Assembly: GCA_027038275.1 (NCBI GenBank)
Contig: JALVXC010000066.1
Location: 1 to 48,915 of the forward strand
Direction of reading: 5' to 3'
DNA: 48,915 nucleotides
DNA from: Campylobacteraceae bacterium
Lineage (GTDB): Bacteria; Campylobacterota; Campylobacteria; Campylobacterales; Sulfurovaceae
Shown here: piece after piece, positions 1 through 8,290 of the stretch
How the letters are laid out: the number at the start of each line of letters is the position of its first letter
Numbering within the stretch: position 1 is the first letter of the stretch
Program-made: the position numbers and the translations under genes
Notes under the pieces: model-generated
The model's input: the letters and a program-made list of their open reading frames with translations, nothing else
What the model was told of the DNA's origin: nothing
Database searches by the model: none

Positions 1-533
1 CCATTTTTCTCGTCAGTGACCAATCCTTGCTGTGCGGCAGGAAGATACTCTACAAGTTTAATATTAACCTTTTTTCCATTGACATCAAATGTTTTAGTAA
101 AGTGGTTAGTTGTCATTGATGAAAAGAAAACCTTTTGCTCAAAATCTTTAACATCTTTTCCATCTTCAATATGGATTCTAAGTACTTTAGTATCAGAGGT
201 GATGGTATTGGCACTATGACCCTCTCTAATATGCATTACCCCCTCATAACCAACATATCTTGTAATTGCCGCACCAATAGCAATAACCAAAAAGGCTATA
301 TGAAAAAGAAATACAGAGGGTTTTGTTTTGTAACTCTTATACTTAAATATATTGTAAAGTAGTAGAAGTATAAAGTAGAGAAGAAAAAGCTCAAACCATC
401 TTGCATTGTAGACCAATGCTTTAGCTGTCTGTGTACCGTAGTCATTCTCTATAAATGTAGCACCACCAACAATAGCACCAAACAAAAAAAGCACCAAGAC
501 GGCTACTTTCATTGAAAAAATCTTTTTTAACAT
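1..533 (-). CDS. ccsBA: Cytochrome c biogenesis protein CcsBA (ResB/CcsB part), N-terminal fragment
   Basis: The reading frame starts at an ATG read leftwards from 533 and runs open off the left edge, giving 177 residues. Residues 10-28, about 46-62 and 75-92 are membrane segments. The stretch FIENDYGTQTAKALVYNARW is the hallmark of the ResB/CcsB half of the fused CcsBA proteins of Campylobacterota, which carry haem across the membrane and attach it to apocytochromes c (System II). A soluble periplasmic part begins near residue 95. Fused homologues exceed 900 residues, so most of the gene, including the CcsA half with its tryptophan-rich haem loop, lies outside. The window also holds a c-type cytochrome at 2554, a plausible client. 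The family is clear; the fusion itself is inferred from the phylum. Confidence 0.88.
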   Translation of the reverse strand, partial: MLKKIFSMKVAVLVLFLFGAIVGGATFIENDYGTQTAKALVYNARWFELFLLYFILLLLYNIFKYKSYKTKPSVFLFHIAFLVIAIGAAITRYVGYEGVMHIREGHSANTITSDTKVLRIHIEDGKDVKDFEQKVFFSSMTTNHFTKTFDVNGKKVNIKLVEYLPAAQQGLVTDEKN

Positions 534-595
534 ATATTATCCTGTGTTAAATTTTTAGGCTCGATTGTAACAAAAGTTTATTAACAGAACATTAA

Positions 596-1711
596 TTAAT
601 TTTTTTTAGTTAGAAAAACACCCGATTCAATATGATGTGTATGAGGAAATTGGTCAAAGATGGCACTCTCTTTTATGTTGTGGGTTTTACTCAACTCTAC
701 TAAATCACGTGCTAATGTTTCAGGGTTGCACGATATATATATAATATTTTGAATATTTGAGATAAGCCCAATAGTATCACTATCTAACCCTGCTCTTGGA
801 GGGTCAACTAAAACAGTTGAGAAGTTATAAGAGTCTAAATCTACATCTTTTAGTCGTCTAAACTCTCTCTCTTTATTTAACGCCTGTGTCATCTCCTCTG
901 AAGAGAGGCGAACAAACTCTATGTTTCTAAGCATATTCAATATAGAGTTCTCTTTAGCAGCATGGATTGAGCGTTTTGAAATCTCTGTGGCTAAGACTCT
1001 GTTGAAGTATTTAGAGAGAGGAATAGTAAAGTTTCCTAATCCACAATAGCTCTCTAAAAAGTCTCCACTATGAACTCTTTTTACCTGTTTGATTGCCCAC
1101 TCAATCATCTGAATATTTACACTAGGGTTAGGTTGAGTAAAACTACTCTCATAGTGTCTAAAGAGATACTCTTGTCTATCTATAAATAGCTTTTCAGTTA
1201 CAAACTCACTAGAGAGAACTACCTTTTGTTTTCGACTCCGTCCTATAACCCTTGCAAATAAAAGGCTTTCAAGCTCTTTAGCCTCTACCTCCCAATTGCT
1301 ATCTAACTTTCGATGATAAATCATAGTAATTAAACACTCATTAGTAGTAGTCGCTAAAAACTCAACAGCAAAAAGACGCTCTTTCAATACTTTAGAGCTA
1401 TTGATTTTGTTAAGTAGAGGTTGCATTCTGCTTTCAATAGGTTTTATGACTTTAGGACACTCTTCAAGAGAAAAAGCCCCTTTTTCTTTGAGCCTACTCA
1501 TAGCATAAAAAGCCTTATCTCCCTCATGCCAAATCTTAAACTCTGCCCTTGCACGGTAATGTGAATCTAAACTAGAGAAAACCTCTAACTCTTTAACATC
1601 AAAAGGAGATAAAAGTTCTAAAACTCTTTTGTTTTTTGCCTCTAACTCCTCTTTATAACTCAACTCATAAACGCTACAAGAGCCACAAGTTCCAAAATGT
1701 TTACACTTCAA
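596..1711 (-). CDS. trmA: tRNA (uracil-54-C5)-methyltransferase TrmA
   Basis: This 371-residue protein matches the length of TrmA (about 366), which makes ribothymidine at position 54 of the tRNA T-loop using S-adenosylmethionine. It opens with the short cysteine-bearing segment CKHFGTCGSC. The SAM-binding region shows FLESYCGLGNF, followed by the family motif VLVDPPRAGLD and then ISCNPETLARDL, which carries the catalytic nucleophile Cys328. Glu362 in HHIESG fits the general base. There is no N-terminal TRAM domain, which separates it from the RlmD/RumA type. Translation starts at a TTG at 1711 with AAGG upstream. It is transcribed away from the helical protein at 1761 with a 49-bp gap, probably in the same transcript. 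Confidence 0.9.
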   Translation of the reverse strand: MKCKHFGTCGSCSVYELSYKEELEAKNKRVLELLSPFDVKELEVFSSLDSHYRARAEFKIWHEGDKAFYAMSRLKEKGAFSLEECPKVIKPIESRMQPLLNKINSSKVLKERLFAVEFLATTTNECLITMIYHRKLDSNWEVEAKELESLLFARVIGRSRKQKVVLSSEFVTEKLFIDRQEYLFRHYESSFTQPNPSVNIQMIEWAIKQVKRVHSGDFLESYCGLGNFTIPLSKYFNRVLATEISKRSIHAAKENSILNMLRNIEFVRLSSEEMTQALNKEREFRRLKDVDLDSYNFSTVLVDPPRAGLDSDTIGLISNIQNIIYISCNPETLARDLVELSKTHNIKESAIFDQFPHTHHIESGVFLTKKN

Positions 1712-1760
1712 TATAGTACCTTAATATTAAACTGTCGACATTTTAGCAAAAAAGCTCTTG

Positions 1761-2270
1761 TTAATTTGGCTTCTCTTCATCTTTTTTTAATTTAGATGCA
1801 ACACTATTAAAGAAGCTACTAAGCTCTTCCATCGCCTCAACAGCAAACTTCTCAACCTTCTCTTTAGACTCTTCAAACTCTTTTTGAATATCTTTACCAT
1901 TTTTCTCCCAAAAGTCTTCAGCCTCCATAGCAACTAACTTTGCCTTTACCTTTGCAACATCTAACCCCTCTTGTGCAGAAGTAGCTACTTTAGAAGCAAA
2001 CTCCTCAATAGTATCTTTTAACTGTTCAATATTATCTTTTGCTTCCATTGCACCAAGATGTGCCTCTAATCTTTTCTCATCACTCTTTTGAGCAATATTT
2101 TCAGAAGCACTATCTAGTTTAGAGCTAACTGTAGAGAAGTTCTTTTTCAGCTCTTTCCAAACCTCACTAGCACTCTCACTTAACTCTTCACTCAATGACT
2201 CAACACTCTCTTCAAGTGACTTCATCGCCTTTTTCGATTCATCTAATGCTTTTTGCAAATCTTTTTCCAT
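1761..2270 (-). CDS. Hypothetical all-helical, charged protein
   Basis: I do not recognise a named family. The 169 residues are almost entirely predicted amphipathic helix or coiled coil, rich in Glu, Lys, Ser and Ala, with no cysteine, no signal peptide and no membrane segment. Heptad-like stretches such as LEESVESLSEELSESASEV recur, and two similar segments (HLGAMEAKDNIEQLKDTI and KAKLVAMEAEDFWEK) suggest an internal repeat of roughly 30 residues. It resembles apolipoprotein-like or LEA-like helical proteins that coat membranes or protect proteins, but that is analogy only. The ATG at 2270 has AAGGAA upstream and a TATAAT-rich leader. It lies upstream of trmA on the same strand. Confidence 0.6.
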   Translation of the reverse strand: MEKDLQKALDESKKAMKSLEESVESLSEELSESASEVWKELKKNFSTVSSKLDSASENIAQKSDEKRLEAHLGAMEAKDNIEQLKDTIEEFASKVATSAQEGLDVAKVKAKLVAMEAEDFWEKNGKDIQKEFEESKEKVEKFAVEAMEELSSFFNSVASKLKKDEEKPN

Positions 2271-2553
2271 AAATAATTCCTTTCATTGAAAATTATAATT
2301 ATTATAAACATTAAATCATATCACTTTAAAGCTATTTTTATAATAAAAAATTATTTATAAAAGTAAATTTTAATCAAAAAAACAATTATCATCAAAACTT
2401 ATTATAATTATAAATAATAATTTTAATAATTTTAAAATATATTACTTTTGGTGACATTAATCAACAAAAAACATCTTAAATCTTTTTATATTTAATTTTT
2501 TCTACTTTTTAAGAGTATTATAGAGGAAATTTAAACACAAGGAGTAATCAAAT
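2271..2553. promoter_or_regulatory. Very AT-rich divergent promoter region
   Basis: This 283-bp gap separates the leftward helical-protein gene from the rightward cytochrome gene and has no credible ORF. It is composed almost only of A and T between about 2285 and 2450. TATAAT-like boxes for the leftward gene fall near 2295-2310. For the cytochrome, a TATTATAG box at about 2515-2523 is followed by a strong AAGGAG ribosome site at 2539-2544. Several ATAATAATTAT-like blocks at 2396-2440 could be Fur-type operators, but such low-complexity sequence makes that call unsafe. Confidence 0.4.
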
Positions 2554-3162
2554 ATGATTAAACAAAGCATCGTTGCTCTAGCAACACTCGGACTACTTTC
2601 TCTCTCAGCTTCAGCTGCAAATACTGCTGCATGTGCAGGGTGTCACGGTAAAAATTTTGAGAAATCTGCACTTGGTCAATCTAAAATTGTTAAAGATATG
2701 TCAAAAGATGATATTGTAAAAGCACTTAAAGGTTACAAAGATGGTTCTTACGGTCATAGCCCAATGAAAGGAACTATGGCAGCACAAGCTAAAAATCTTT
2801 CTGATGCAGATATTGAAGAGATTGCAACATCTATAGCTGGTGGAGATAAAAAAGCTGAAGACGCTAATACTACAAAAGCAGAAGATTCAAATGCTACAAA
2901 AGCTGAAGAGAAAAAGGCTGCTCCAGCAAAAGAGGTTAACACAACTGCATGTGCAGGTTGTCATGGTAAAGATTTTGAAAAATCTGCACTTGGTCAATCA
3001 AAAATTGTTAAAGATATGTCAAAAGCAGACATAGAAAAAGCACTTAAAGGGTACAAAGATGGCTCTTATGGTCATAGTCCAATGAAAGCAACTATGGCAG
3101 GACAAGCTAAAAAACTCTCTGACGAAGATATCAAAGCTATTGCTGAAAAATTTGGTAAATAG
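2554..3162 (+). CDS. Periplasmic dihaem cytochrome c (tandem class I c553-type domains)
   Basis: The 202-residue precursor has a Sec signal peptide with a likely cut after SASA (residue 21). Two nearly identical monohaem cytochrome c domains follow, at about residues 25-95 and 128-200. Each has ACAGCH as the CxxCH haem-binding motif, and each has HSPMK about 40 residues later, whose Met is the probable sixth haem ligand. The two copies share long identical runs such as SALGQSKIVKDMSK. They are joined by a charged Ala/Lys/Glu/Asn linker of about 33 residues. The layout suits a soluble electron carrier or a two-centre shuttle in the periplasm. The gene is monocistronic, between a strong ribosome site and a hairpin terminator at 3175. 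Confidence 0.88.
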   Translation: MIKQSIVALATLGLLSLSASAANTAACAGCHGKNFEKSALGQSKIVKDMSKDDIVKALKGYKDGSYGHSPMKGTMAAQAKNLSDADIEEIATSIAGGDKKAEDANTTKAEDSNATKAEEKKAAPAKEVNTTACAGCHGKDFEKSALGQSKIVKDMSKADIEKALKGYKDGSYGHSPMKATMAGQAKKLSDEDIKAIAEKFGK

Positions 3163-3174
3163 TCCCTCTTCTTT

Positions 3175-3217
3175 TCACTCACAAAATCTACTTTGTGAGT
3201 GAGTACTTTCTCTCTCT
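3175..3217 (+). terminator. Hairpin terminator of the cytochrome c gene
   Basis: A perfect 11-bp stem, TCACTCACAAA (3175-3185) against TTTGTGAGTGA (3192-3202), closes a 6-nt loop and is followed by the pyrimidine-rich tract GTACTTTCTCTCTCTT. It begins 12 nt after the cytochrome stop codon. The T tract is imperfect, but position and stem quality support a terminator. Confidence 0.75.
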
Positions 3218-3253
3218 TAATTTTACTCTTCTCAAATATAACTCTACTTTAGA

Positions 3254-3259
3254 TATAAT
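3254..3259 (+). promoter_or_regulatory. -10 box for mutS2
   Basis: A TATAAT hexamer in the context TTTAGATATAATA lies 32 nt before the chosen mutS2 start, with no clear -35 box, as is usual for sigma70 promoters in Campylobacterota. Confidence 0.6.
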
Positions 3260-3285
3260 ATTTTTTTTAATTGGAGATTATATTA

Positions 3286-5490
3286 TTGAAAACCATAACA
3301 CAAAAACTAGACCTAGAACAATTTATAAACAACTTTAAAAGTTTTTATGCAAGAGATAAAGCCATTGAGATGATGGGCGATATTAATCAGCATTTTAAAT
3401 ATATCTCTGCACTCTCTATGATAGAGTTTCCTGCTATGAAAGAGGTAATAAACCTAGATGAACAACTAAATCGTATTAAAAAACAAGGGGTGCTTTCTCT
3501 TGATGAGATTTATGCTTTTATGACAATAGTTGAATACTTTAATTCGCTAAAAGCTTCTTCTTTACCAGAACCTTTAAATAGGTGGATTAGAGAGATTAAT
3601 GTACCTGATGAGATTTTAGATATTATCTTATATTTTACTGATGAGGGAAACATAAACCCAGAACGTGAACCTGAACTTTTTGATATTGAAAAAGCACTTA
3701 AACTTAATAAGTCAGAACTAAAAGATAAACTCTACCGTTTAGCCCACTCCTCTACTCTTAAAGATTATTTGGTCGATAACCAAATTCACTTTATGAATGG
3801 TGAAGAGACACTTATGGTGCGTGGTGGGTTTAACAAAGCCATTAAAGCCTCTGTAGTTGGGCGAAGTGCTAGTGGATTTTTTTACATTTTACCACAATCT
3901 ATTAGCCACTTAAAAGAGAAAGAGTCGGCTCTGCTTAGTCGGAAAGAGGAGGTGATTTATAGGTACTGTCAAAGCTTTTCAGCAACTTTGCATAAGCACT
4001 TTTTGTTTATGAGGTTTATTAATCGTGAATATGATAGATTTGACCAATATCAAGCTAGGGTGATGTTTGCTCGTGCCTATGACTACAACTTTATTTTGCC
4101 CTCAAAACGAAAAGTGGTTAAACTTAGTGAGTTTTGTCACCCTGCTATTGAGAACCCAAAACCTGTAAATATTGAACTTGAAAAGTCAGTAATGTTAGTA
4201 ACTGGGGTTAATGCTGGGGGTAAAACCATGTTGCTTAAGTCTTTACTTGCTTCTGTCTTTATGTCTAAAAATCTTTTGCCATTTAAATGTAATGCCGAAA
4301 AAACAGAGGTGGGTCACTTTAAAAGCATAGAAGCAGTCATCGACGACCCACAATCGGTTAAAAATGACATCTCTACCTTTGCAGGGAGGATGGTTGAGTT
4401 TGCTAAACTTTTTGAGAAAGAGAACGCCATTGTAGGGGTCGATGAGATAGAGCTTGGAACAGACTCAGATGAGGCAGCATCTCTATTTAGAGTAATGCTT
4501 GATGAGTTGCGTAAAAAGGGAATAACTTTTATAGTTACCACACACCATAAACGTTTAGCCTCTTTGATGAGTAGCGACGATGATGTAGAGTTAATTGCAG
4601 CGTTGTATGATGAAGCGAACCGAAAACCTACCTATACTTTTTTGCAAGGGAGTATTGGAAAGTCTTACGCTTTTGAGACGGCAGAGCGTTATGGTGTGCC
4701 TGTGCATATTGTCCAAAAAGCCAAGAAGATTTATGGGGAAGACAAAGAGAACTTAAATGAGCTAATTGAGAAGTCTACAACTCTTGAACGTGAGATGCGT
4801 CTAAAACTTGAAAAGATAGACAAAGAGTTAAAGGCTGTAGAGCGAAAAAAAGAGGATTTAGAGAATATTGAAGCAAGACTCAATGAGCAACAGAGAAAAG
4901 CTATTGCTACGCTTGAAAACCGTTACAATGCAGCGACAAAACGAGCCTTGGAGGCAATAAAAGCAAAAGAGTCTACCGAGGGACGACGACTGCTTAACGA
5001 AGCCCACAAACATAAAGAGCGTTCAAAACAAGCTAAAGAGGTTAAACAACCTAACAAAAGAATACTTCAAGTTGGTGACCAAGTGAAGTATCGCTCTAAA
5101 CGTGGGGAGATTTTAAGTATTAGAAACAAAGAAGCGACTATTGAAGTTGATGGGTTAAAGATGCGTGTGCCATTAAATCAACTTCGTTACTTAGAGAGTC
5201 CAACTAAAAAGGTAACTCAAAAACCAAAAACTGTAGTAAATGTGGAAAAACCAAGCAGAGGGGCTATCTCTATTAAACTTCTTGGTTGTTATGCAGATGA
5301 GGCGATTGATAAGCTAGATGTATTTTTATCTGATGCCCTAGTTGCTGGGTTTTCAGAAGTTGAGATTATTCATGGGACTGGTTCTGGAGTTTTAAAAAAA
5401 GTTGTTATTGATTATCTAAAGAGCTACCCTAAGCTTCAATCTTTTCATGGACTTAAAGGAAACCTTGGAGTTACTGTTGTTAAATTGTAA
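3286..5490 (+). CDS. mutS2: Endonuclease MutS2
   Basis: The protein belongs to the MutS2 family, DNA-structure-binding ATPases that in this phylum act in recombination control or repair rather than classical mismatch repair; newer work on Gram-positive MutS2 also ties it to collided ribosomes. I chose the TTG at 3286 (734 residues) because GGAG at 3273-3276 sits about 9 nt upstream; an in-frame TTG at 3271 overlaps that site. Residues 1-290 are the core/lever region. The Walker A GVNAGGKT lies near residue 307, and the Walker B segment is GVDEIELGTDSDEA. A charged coiled coil follows at about 490-590. The C-terminal Smr domain (about 659-734) keeps HGTGSGVL, but the usual LDLRG segment reads IKLLG, losing the Asp. 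Confidence 0.92.
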   Translation: MKTITQKLDLEQFINNFKSFYARDKAIEMMGDINQHFKYISALSMIEFPAMKEVINLDEQLNRIKKQGVLSLDEIYAFMTIVEYFNSLKASSLPEPLNRWIREINVPDEILDIILYFTDEGNINPEREPELFDIEKALKLNKSELKDKLYRLAHSSTLKDYLVDNQIHFMNGEETLMVRGGFNKAIKASVVGRSASGFFYILPQSISHLKEKESALLSRKEEVIYRYCQSFSATLHKHFLFMRFINREYDRFDQYQARVMFARAYDYNFILPSKRKVVKLSEFCHPAIENPKPVNIELEKSVMLVTGVNAGGKTMLLKSLLASVFMSKNLLPFKCNAEKTEVGHFKSIEAVIDDPQSVKNDISTFAGRMVEFAKLFEKENAIVGVDEIELGTDSDEAASLFRVMLDELRKKGITFIVTTHHKRLASLMSSDDDVELIAALYDEANRKPTYTFLQGSIGKSYAFETAERYGVPVHIVQKAKKIYGEDKENLNELIEKSTTLEREMRLKLEKIDKELKAVERKKEDLENIEARLNEQQRKAIATLENRYNAATKRALEAIKAKESTEGRRLLNEAHKHKERSKQAKEVKQPNKRILQVGDQVKYRSKRGEILSIRNKEATIEVDGLKMRVPLNQLRYLESPTKKVTQKPKTVVNVEKPSRGAISIKLLGCYADEAIDKLDVFLSDALVAGFSEVEIIHGTGSGVLKKVVIDYLKSYPKLQSFHGLKGNLGVTVVKL

Positions 5491-5501
5491 AACTATTTAG
5501 A

Positions 5502-5507
5502 TATAAT
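5502..5507 (+). promoter_or_regulatory. -10 box for the 5540-8275 operon
   Basis: TATAAT in the context TTTAGATATAATAATG lies just after the mutS2 stop and 32 nt before the next gene's TTG start. The context closely copies the mutS2 promoter at 3254. Confidence 0.55.
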
Positions 5508-5539
5508 AATGCCATTTATAAAAATATCGGAGTAATAAA

Positions 5540-6118
5540 TTGAAAATTTCAGAAACTATTGATGAAGTTAAAAAAGAGTTAAGTAGCGATGAACAGATGT
5601 TGGCATCTGCCTTTAAGCTAGAGAAGTTCTATAAAAAACATAAATTTAAAATTTTTACAGTTGTGGGCTTAGCTGTTGCCTATTTTGGTGGTACAACAAT
5701 TATGGAAGCAATTGCCCAAAGTAAAAGAGAGAGTGCTAACTCTGCACTTTTAACTCTACAAAAAGATGAAAACAACTCAAAAGCATTAGAGGAGTTAAAA
5801 ACTAATAACCCTGCTCTATTTGAGCTTTTTACATACCAAGAGGCAGTAAAAAATGCTGATAGTACAAAACTTAAAAGTTTAAGTTCAAGTAAAAATCCTA
5901 TTGTTGCAGATATTGCTAGTTATCACCTTTCAGTTATTGAGAATCAAGAGGCAGATAGCAAACTTTATGATGATATGGCTAAAGTATATAATGCTTCACT
6001 ATATATTAAAGCAGGAAAAATCTCTGAAGCAAAAGATGAGCTTGAGCTTATTGGTGAAGAGTCACCTACTTATAGCATTGCAAAAATGATTAAACACTAC
6101 ACCATTAAAGGGAAATAA
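5540..6118 (+). CDS. YfgM-like membrane-anchored TPR_21-type protein
   Basis: This 192-residue protein has a charged cytoplasmic N-terminus, one membrane segment at about residues 38-57 (FKIFTVVGLAVAYFGGTTIM), and a periplasmic helical part with repeated Ala/Leu pairs that looks like short TPR helices. That topology and length match YfgM (about 206 residues in E. coli), an ancillary periplasmic protein of the Sec translocon. The next gene is a BamB-like lipoprotein, which reproduces the E. coli yfgM-bamB pair and strengthens the call. Translation begins at a TTG with CGGAG about 8 nt upstream. The stop codon abuts the ATG of the next gene, implying translational coupling. Confidence 0.65.
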   Translation: MKISETIDEVKKELSSDEQMLASAFKLEKFYKKHKFKIFTVVGLAVAYFGGTTIMEAIAQSKRESANSALLTLQKDENNSKALEELKTNNPALFELFTYQEAVKNADSTKLKSLSSSKNPIVADIASYHLSVIENQEADSKLYDDMAKVYNASLYIKAGKISEAKDELELIGEESPTYSIAKMIKHYTIKGK

Positions 6119-7120
6119 ATGTATAAAAAGATTCTACTTGCATCAACTATTGCTACCATTTTATTTGCTGGATGTTCTTCAAAACAGTACTTTGAACCAC
6201 AACAGACAACTTCTCTCTCAACTTATAGTATGGGTGATAAGTTAATTAATTATAGTCGAGATGGAGCAACCTTAGCAAGTGGAACAATCTTAACCAAAAA
6301 CCAAGCCAAAAAGATAAAACTTGACAAAGGCTTCTATTTTATTAACAACAATCGACAAGCTGCCATTACAGCTGACTTACAAGGGAACTGCCATATTGTA
6401 ACTAGAAGAGGTACAGTTGCCTCTGCTAAATTTCCCAAAGCACTAGTAGCTGGAACACTTATAGGTCAATATTTGGTCTATGTTTTACAAAACAACAACT
6501 ATGGAATTTATGACTTTAAAGAGCATAAAATTGTATATAACAATGAATCTAATAGAGCCTATACTATTGACAGAAGAGTTGCCAATCCATTGCTTGTAGA
6601 TAAGTTAGTGGTTATTCCTACACTTGATGGAAAACTTGTTGTTTTAGACTTAACTACAAGAAAAATTACAAAAGAGATATTTGTTAGTACAGAGAAGTCT
6701 CTTAACAATATTATCTTTTTAGGAACTATAAAAAATACACTTATTGCAGCAACTCCGCATAAGATGATTTCACTCTCCTCTAAAGGGAAAAAAGAGTATG
6801 ACAAAGAGATTGCAGAAGTGGTTATTAATGGAGGAGACATCTTTGTATTTCAAAAAAATGGAAAGATTGCTAAACTAAATGAGTTGCTCTCTGTTATAGC
6901 AGAGAAGAAGTTTAAGTTTGCACACTTCTCAGCAGGTGCTGTTGACGATAAAAAAGTTTATGGTTTAGAGAAACAGGGTTACCTTATTGTTGCTAATCGA
7001 AATTTGAGTAAAAATAGAGTCTATAATGTACCAGAGGTTGAAGACTTTACCTTTGTATCAGGCAATAAAATTTACTATAATGGAGAAGTTATAGAGCTCT
7101 CTAAATTAAGTTATGAGTAG
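6119..7120 (+). CDS. BamB-like outer-membrane assembly lipoprotein (beta-propeller)
   Basis: The 333-residue precursor has a lipoprotein signal peptide with lipobox LFAGC, so Cys19 is the acylated residue. The mature part is made of repeated beta-strand units, for example LVDKLVVIPTLDGKLVVLDL, GTIKNTLIAATPHKMISL and DDKKVYGLEKQGYLIVANRN. This is the PQQ-like propeller pattern of BamB (YfgL), the scaffold lipoprotein of the BAM complex that folds outer-membrane proteins. E. coli BamB has 392 residues, so this one is shorter. It follows the YfgM-like gene with no gap, and its last 8 bases overlap the recombinase gene. Sequence similarity to BamB is weak by eye; the call rests on fold pattern, lipobox and gene order. 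Confidence 0.62.
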   Translation: MYKKILLASTIATILFAGCSSKQYFEPQQTTSLSTYSMGDKLINYSRDGATLASGTILTKNQAKKIKLDKGFYFINNNRQAAITADLQGNCHIVTRRGTVASAKFPKALVAGTLIGQYLVYVLQNNNYGIYDFKEHKIVYNNESNRAYTIDRRVANPLLVDKLVVIPTLDGKLVVLDLTTRKITKEIFVSTEKSLNNIIFLGTIKNTLIAATPHKMISLSSKGKKEYDKEIAEVVINGGDIFVFQKNGKIAKLNELLSVIAEKKFKFAHFSAGAVDDKKVYGLEKQGYLIVANRNLSKNRVYNVPEVEDFTFVSGNKIYYNGEVIELSKLSYE

Positions 7121-7940
7121 TAGCAATAATCTACTCACAGCTTTTCAAGAGTATCTACACATTAACAAAGCTCTTGAAGTCAATAGTATTAAGAGCTATA
7201 TTTCAGATATACGACAATTTTTTGACTTTTTTAAAGAGCAAGATATTCTTAAACTACAAACTACTGACATCTTCTCTTTTTTAACCCAATTTGAGAACAA
7301 ACGCACCCTTAACCGAAAGCTATCTTCCATAAATGCCTTTTACGACTTCTGTCATAAGTTAGAGTTTACAAATACAAACATCAATATTCCTATGGCAAAA
7401 GTTCCAAAAAATTTGCCTAAATATCTATCATTTGAAGAGATAGAATCAGCTCTTAAAGCCATTGACCGTTCTACTCTAATAGGACTTAGGGACTATGCGT
7501 TGATTCTCTTTCTATATGCTTCTGGTTGTCGTATTAGCGAAGCACTTATGGCAAAAAGAGAAGATATAAATGATGGTTGGCTAAAGATTAGATTTGCAAA
7601 AGGACAAAAAGAGCGTATAGTTCCTCTTGCTCCTATTGCCATAGAGGCTGTTGAAGTGTACTTAAAAGAGGCTTCAATGCAGAGTGAGTATATTTGGCTT
7701 AACTACCGTGGAACACAACTTAGTCGCATATCTGCCTATAAGATAGTAAAAACCTATCTAAATGTCTCTCCTCATGTTCTAAGACACTCTTTTGCTTCTG
7801 CTCTTATTTTGGGTGGGGCTGACCTGCGTGTAGTGCAGGAGTTATTGGGACACTCATCGTTAGAGACAACACAGATTTATACCCATATTCAACAAGAGAA
7901 TTTAGCTAAAACAATTAATGAGTACCATCCACTAGCATAA
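7113..7940 (+). CDS. XerC/D-type tyrosine recombinase
   Basis: A complete tyrosine recombinase of 275 residues. The N-terminal SAM-like core-binding domain spans about 1-90 and the catalytic domain about 105-275. The catalytic set is visible: Arg140 (SGCRISE), Lys163 (AKGQKER), His221 and Arg224 (HVLRHSF), His247 (LLGHSS) and Tyr256 (TQIYTH). Many Campylobacterota resolve chromosome dimers with a single larger recombinase, XerH (about 350-360 residues, site difH). This protein has the classical XerC/D length instead, so I leave the symbol open. It overlaps the lipoprotein gene by 8 bp in an operon with no flanking repeats or phage genes, which argues for a resident housekeeping enzyme rather than an integrase of a mobile element. 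Confidence 0.85.
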   Translation: MSSSNNLLTAFQEYLHINKALEVNSIKSYISDIRQFFDFFKEQDILKLQTTDIFSFLTQFENKRTLNRKLSSINAFYDFCHKLEFTNTNINIPMAKVPKNLPKYLSFEEIESALKAIDRSTLIGLRDYALILFLYASGCRISEALMAKREDINDGWLKIRFAKGQKERIVPLAPIAIEAVEVYLKEASMQSEYIWLNYRGTQLSRISAYKIVKTYLNVSPHVLRHSFASALILGGADLRVVQELLGHSSLETTQIYTHIQQENLAKTINEYHPLA

Positions 7941-7948
7941 GGAGAAAA

Positions 7949-8275
7949 ATGAAAACAATTGTTGACCTACTTCAAGAGAAAAAATTAGTGTTTAAATCAC
8001 TAAAACCGATAGATGTAAAAGAGCTTGGCTCACGCAAAAAGATAGATATATATTTGGGTGTTGATTTAAAGAGTTACTACGCTTGTATTATTCATGTGTC
8101 TAAAAAGAGTCGAATTTTACGCAAAGAGGCGACGGAATTGATGGAGTTTCATAAAAAGCTAGAAGCTTACAATGAGAGTAAGATTAACAAAAAATATATC
8201 TACATTCAAGCCCCACTCTGCTCTAAGGCTAAAACCCTTTTTGAAGAAGAGAAGTGGGTAGTTTGGGTAGGTTAG
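7949..8275 (+). CDS. Hypothetical conserved small cytoplasmic protein
   Basis: I do not recognise this 108-residue protein. It is basic and soluble, with alternating strands and helices: a helix at 1-12, a strand IDIYLGVD, a strand ACIIHVSK, a helix with ATELMEFHKKLEAY, and a C-terminal YIYIQAPLC. The pattern resembles a small alpha/beta nucleic-acid-binding fold, but no motif settles it. The ATG has a strong AAGGAG site and follows the recombinase stop by 8 nt, so it is the last gene of that operon. It converges on the potassium channel gene with a 15-bp gap. Confidence 0.6.
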   Translation: MKTIVDLLQEKKLVFKSLKPIDVKELGSRKKIDIYLGVDLKSYYACIIHVSKKSRILRKEATELMEFHKKLEAYNESKINKKYIYIQAPLCSKAKTLFEEEKWVVWVG

Positions 8276-8290
8276 TTTAATTAGTTTTGA

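Noticed and set aside
2396-2440. Fur-box-like ATAATAATTAT blocks before the cytochrome gene
   Set aside because: The surrounding sequence is nearly all A and T, so a match has little meaning without binding data.
3271-3285. Upstream TTG start for MutS2
   Set aside because: It overlaps the GGAG ribosome site that correctly serves the TTG at 3286.
7113-7940. Recombinase as the integrase of a mobile island
   Set aside because: It sits inside a housekeeping-type operon with overlapping genes, has no flanking repeats or tRNA, and has XerC/D length.
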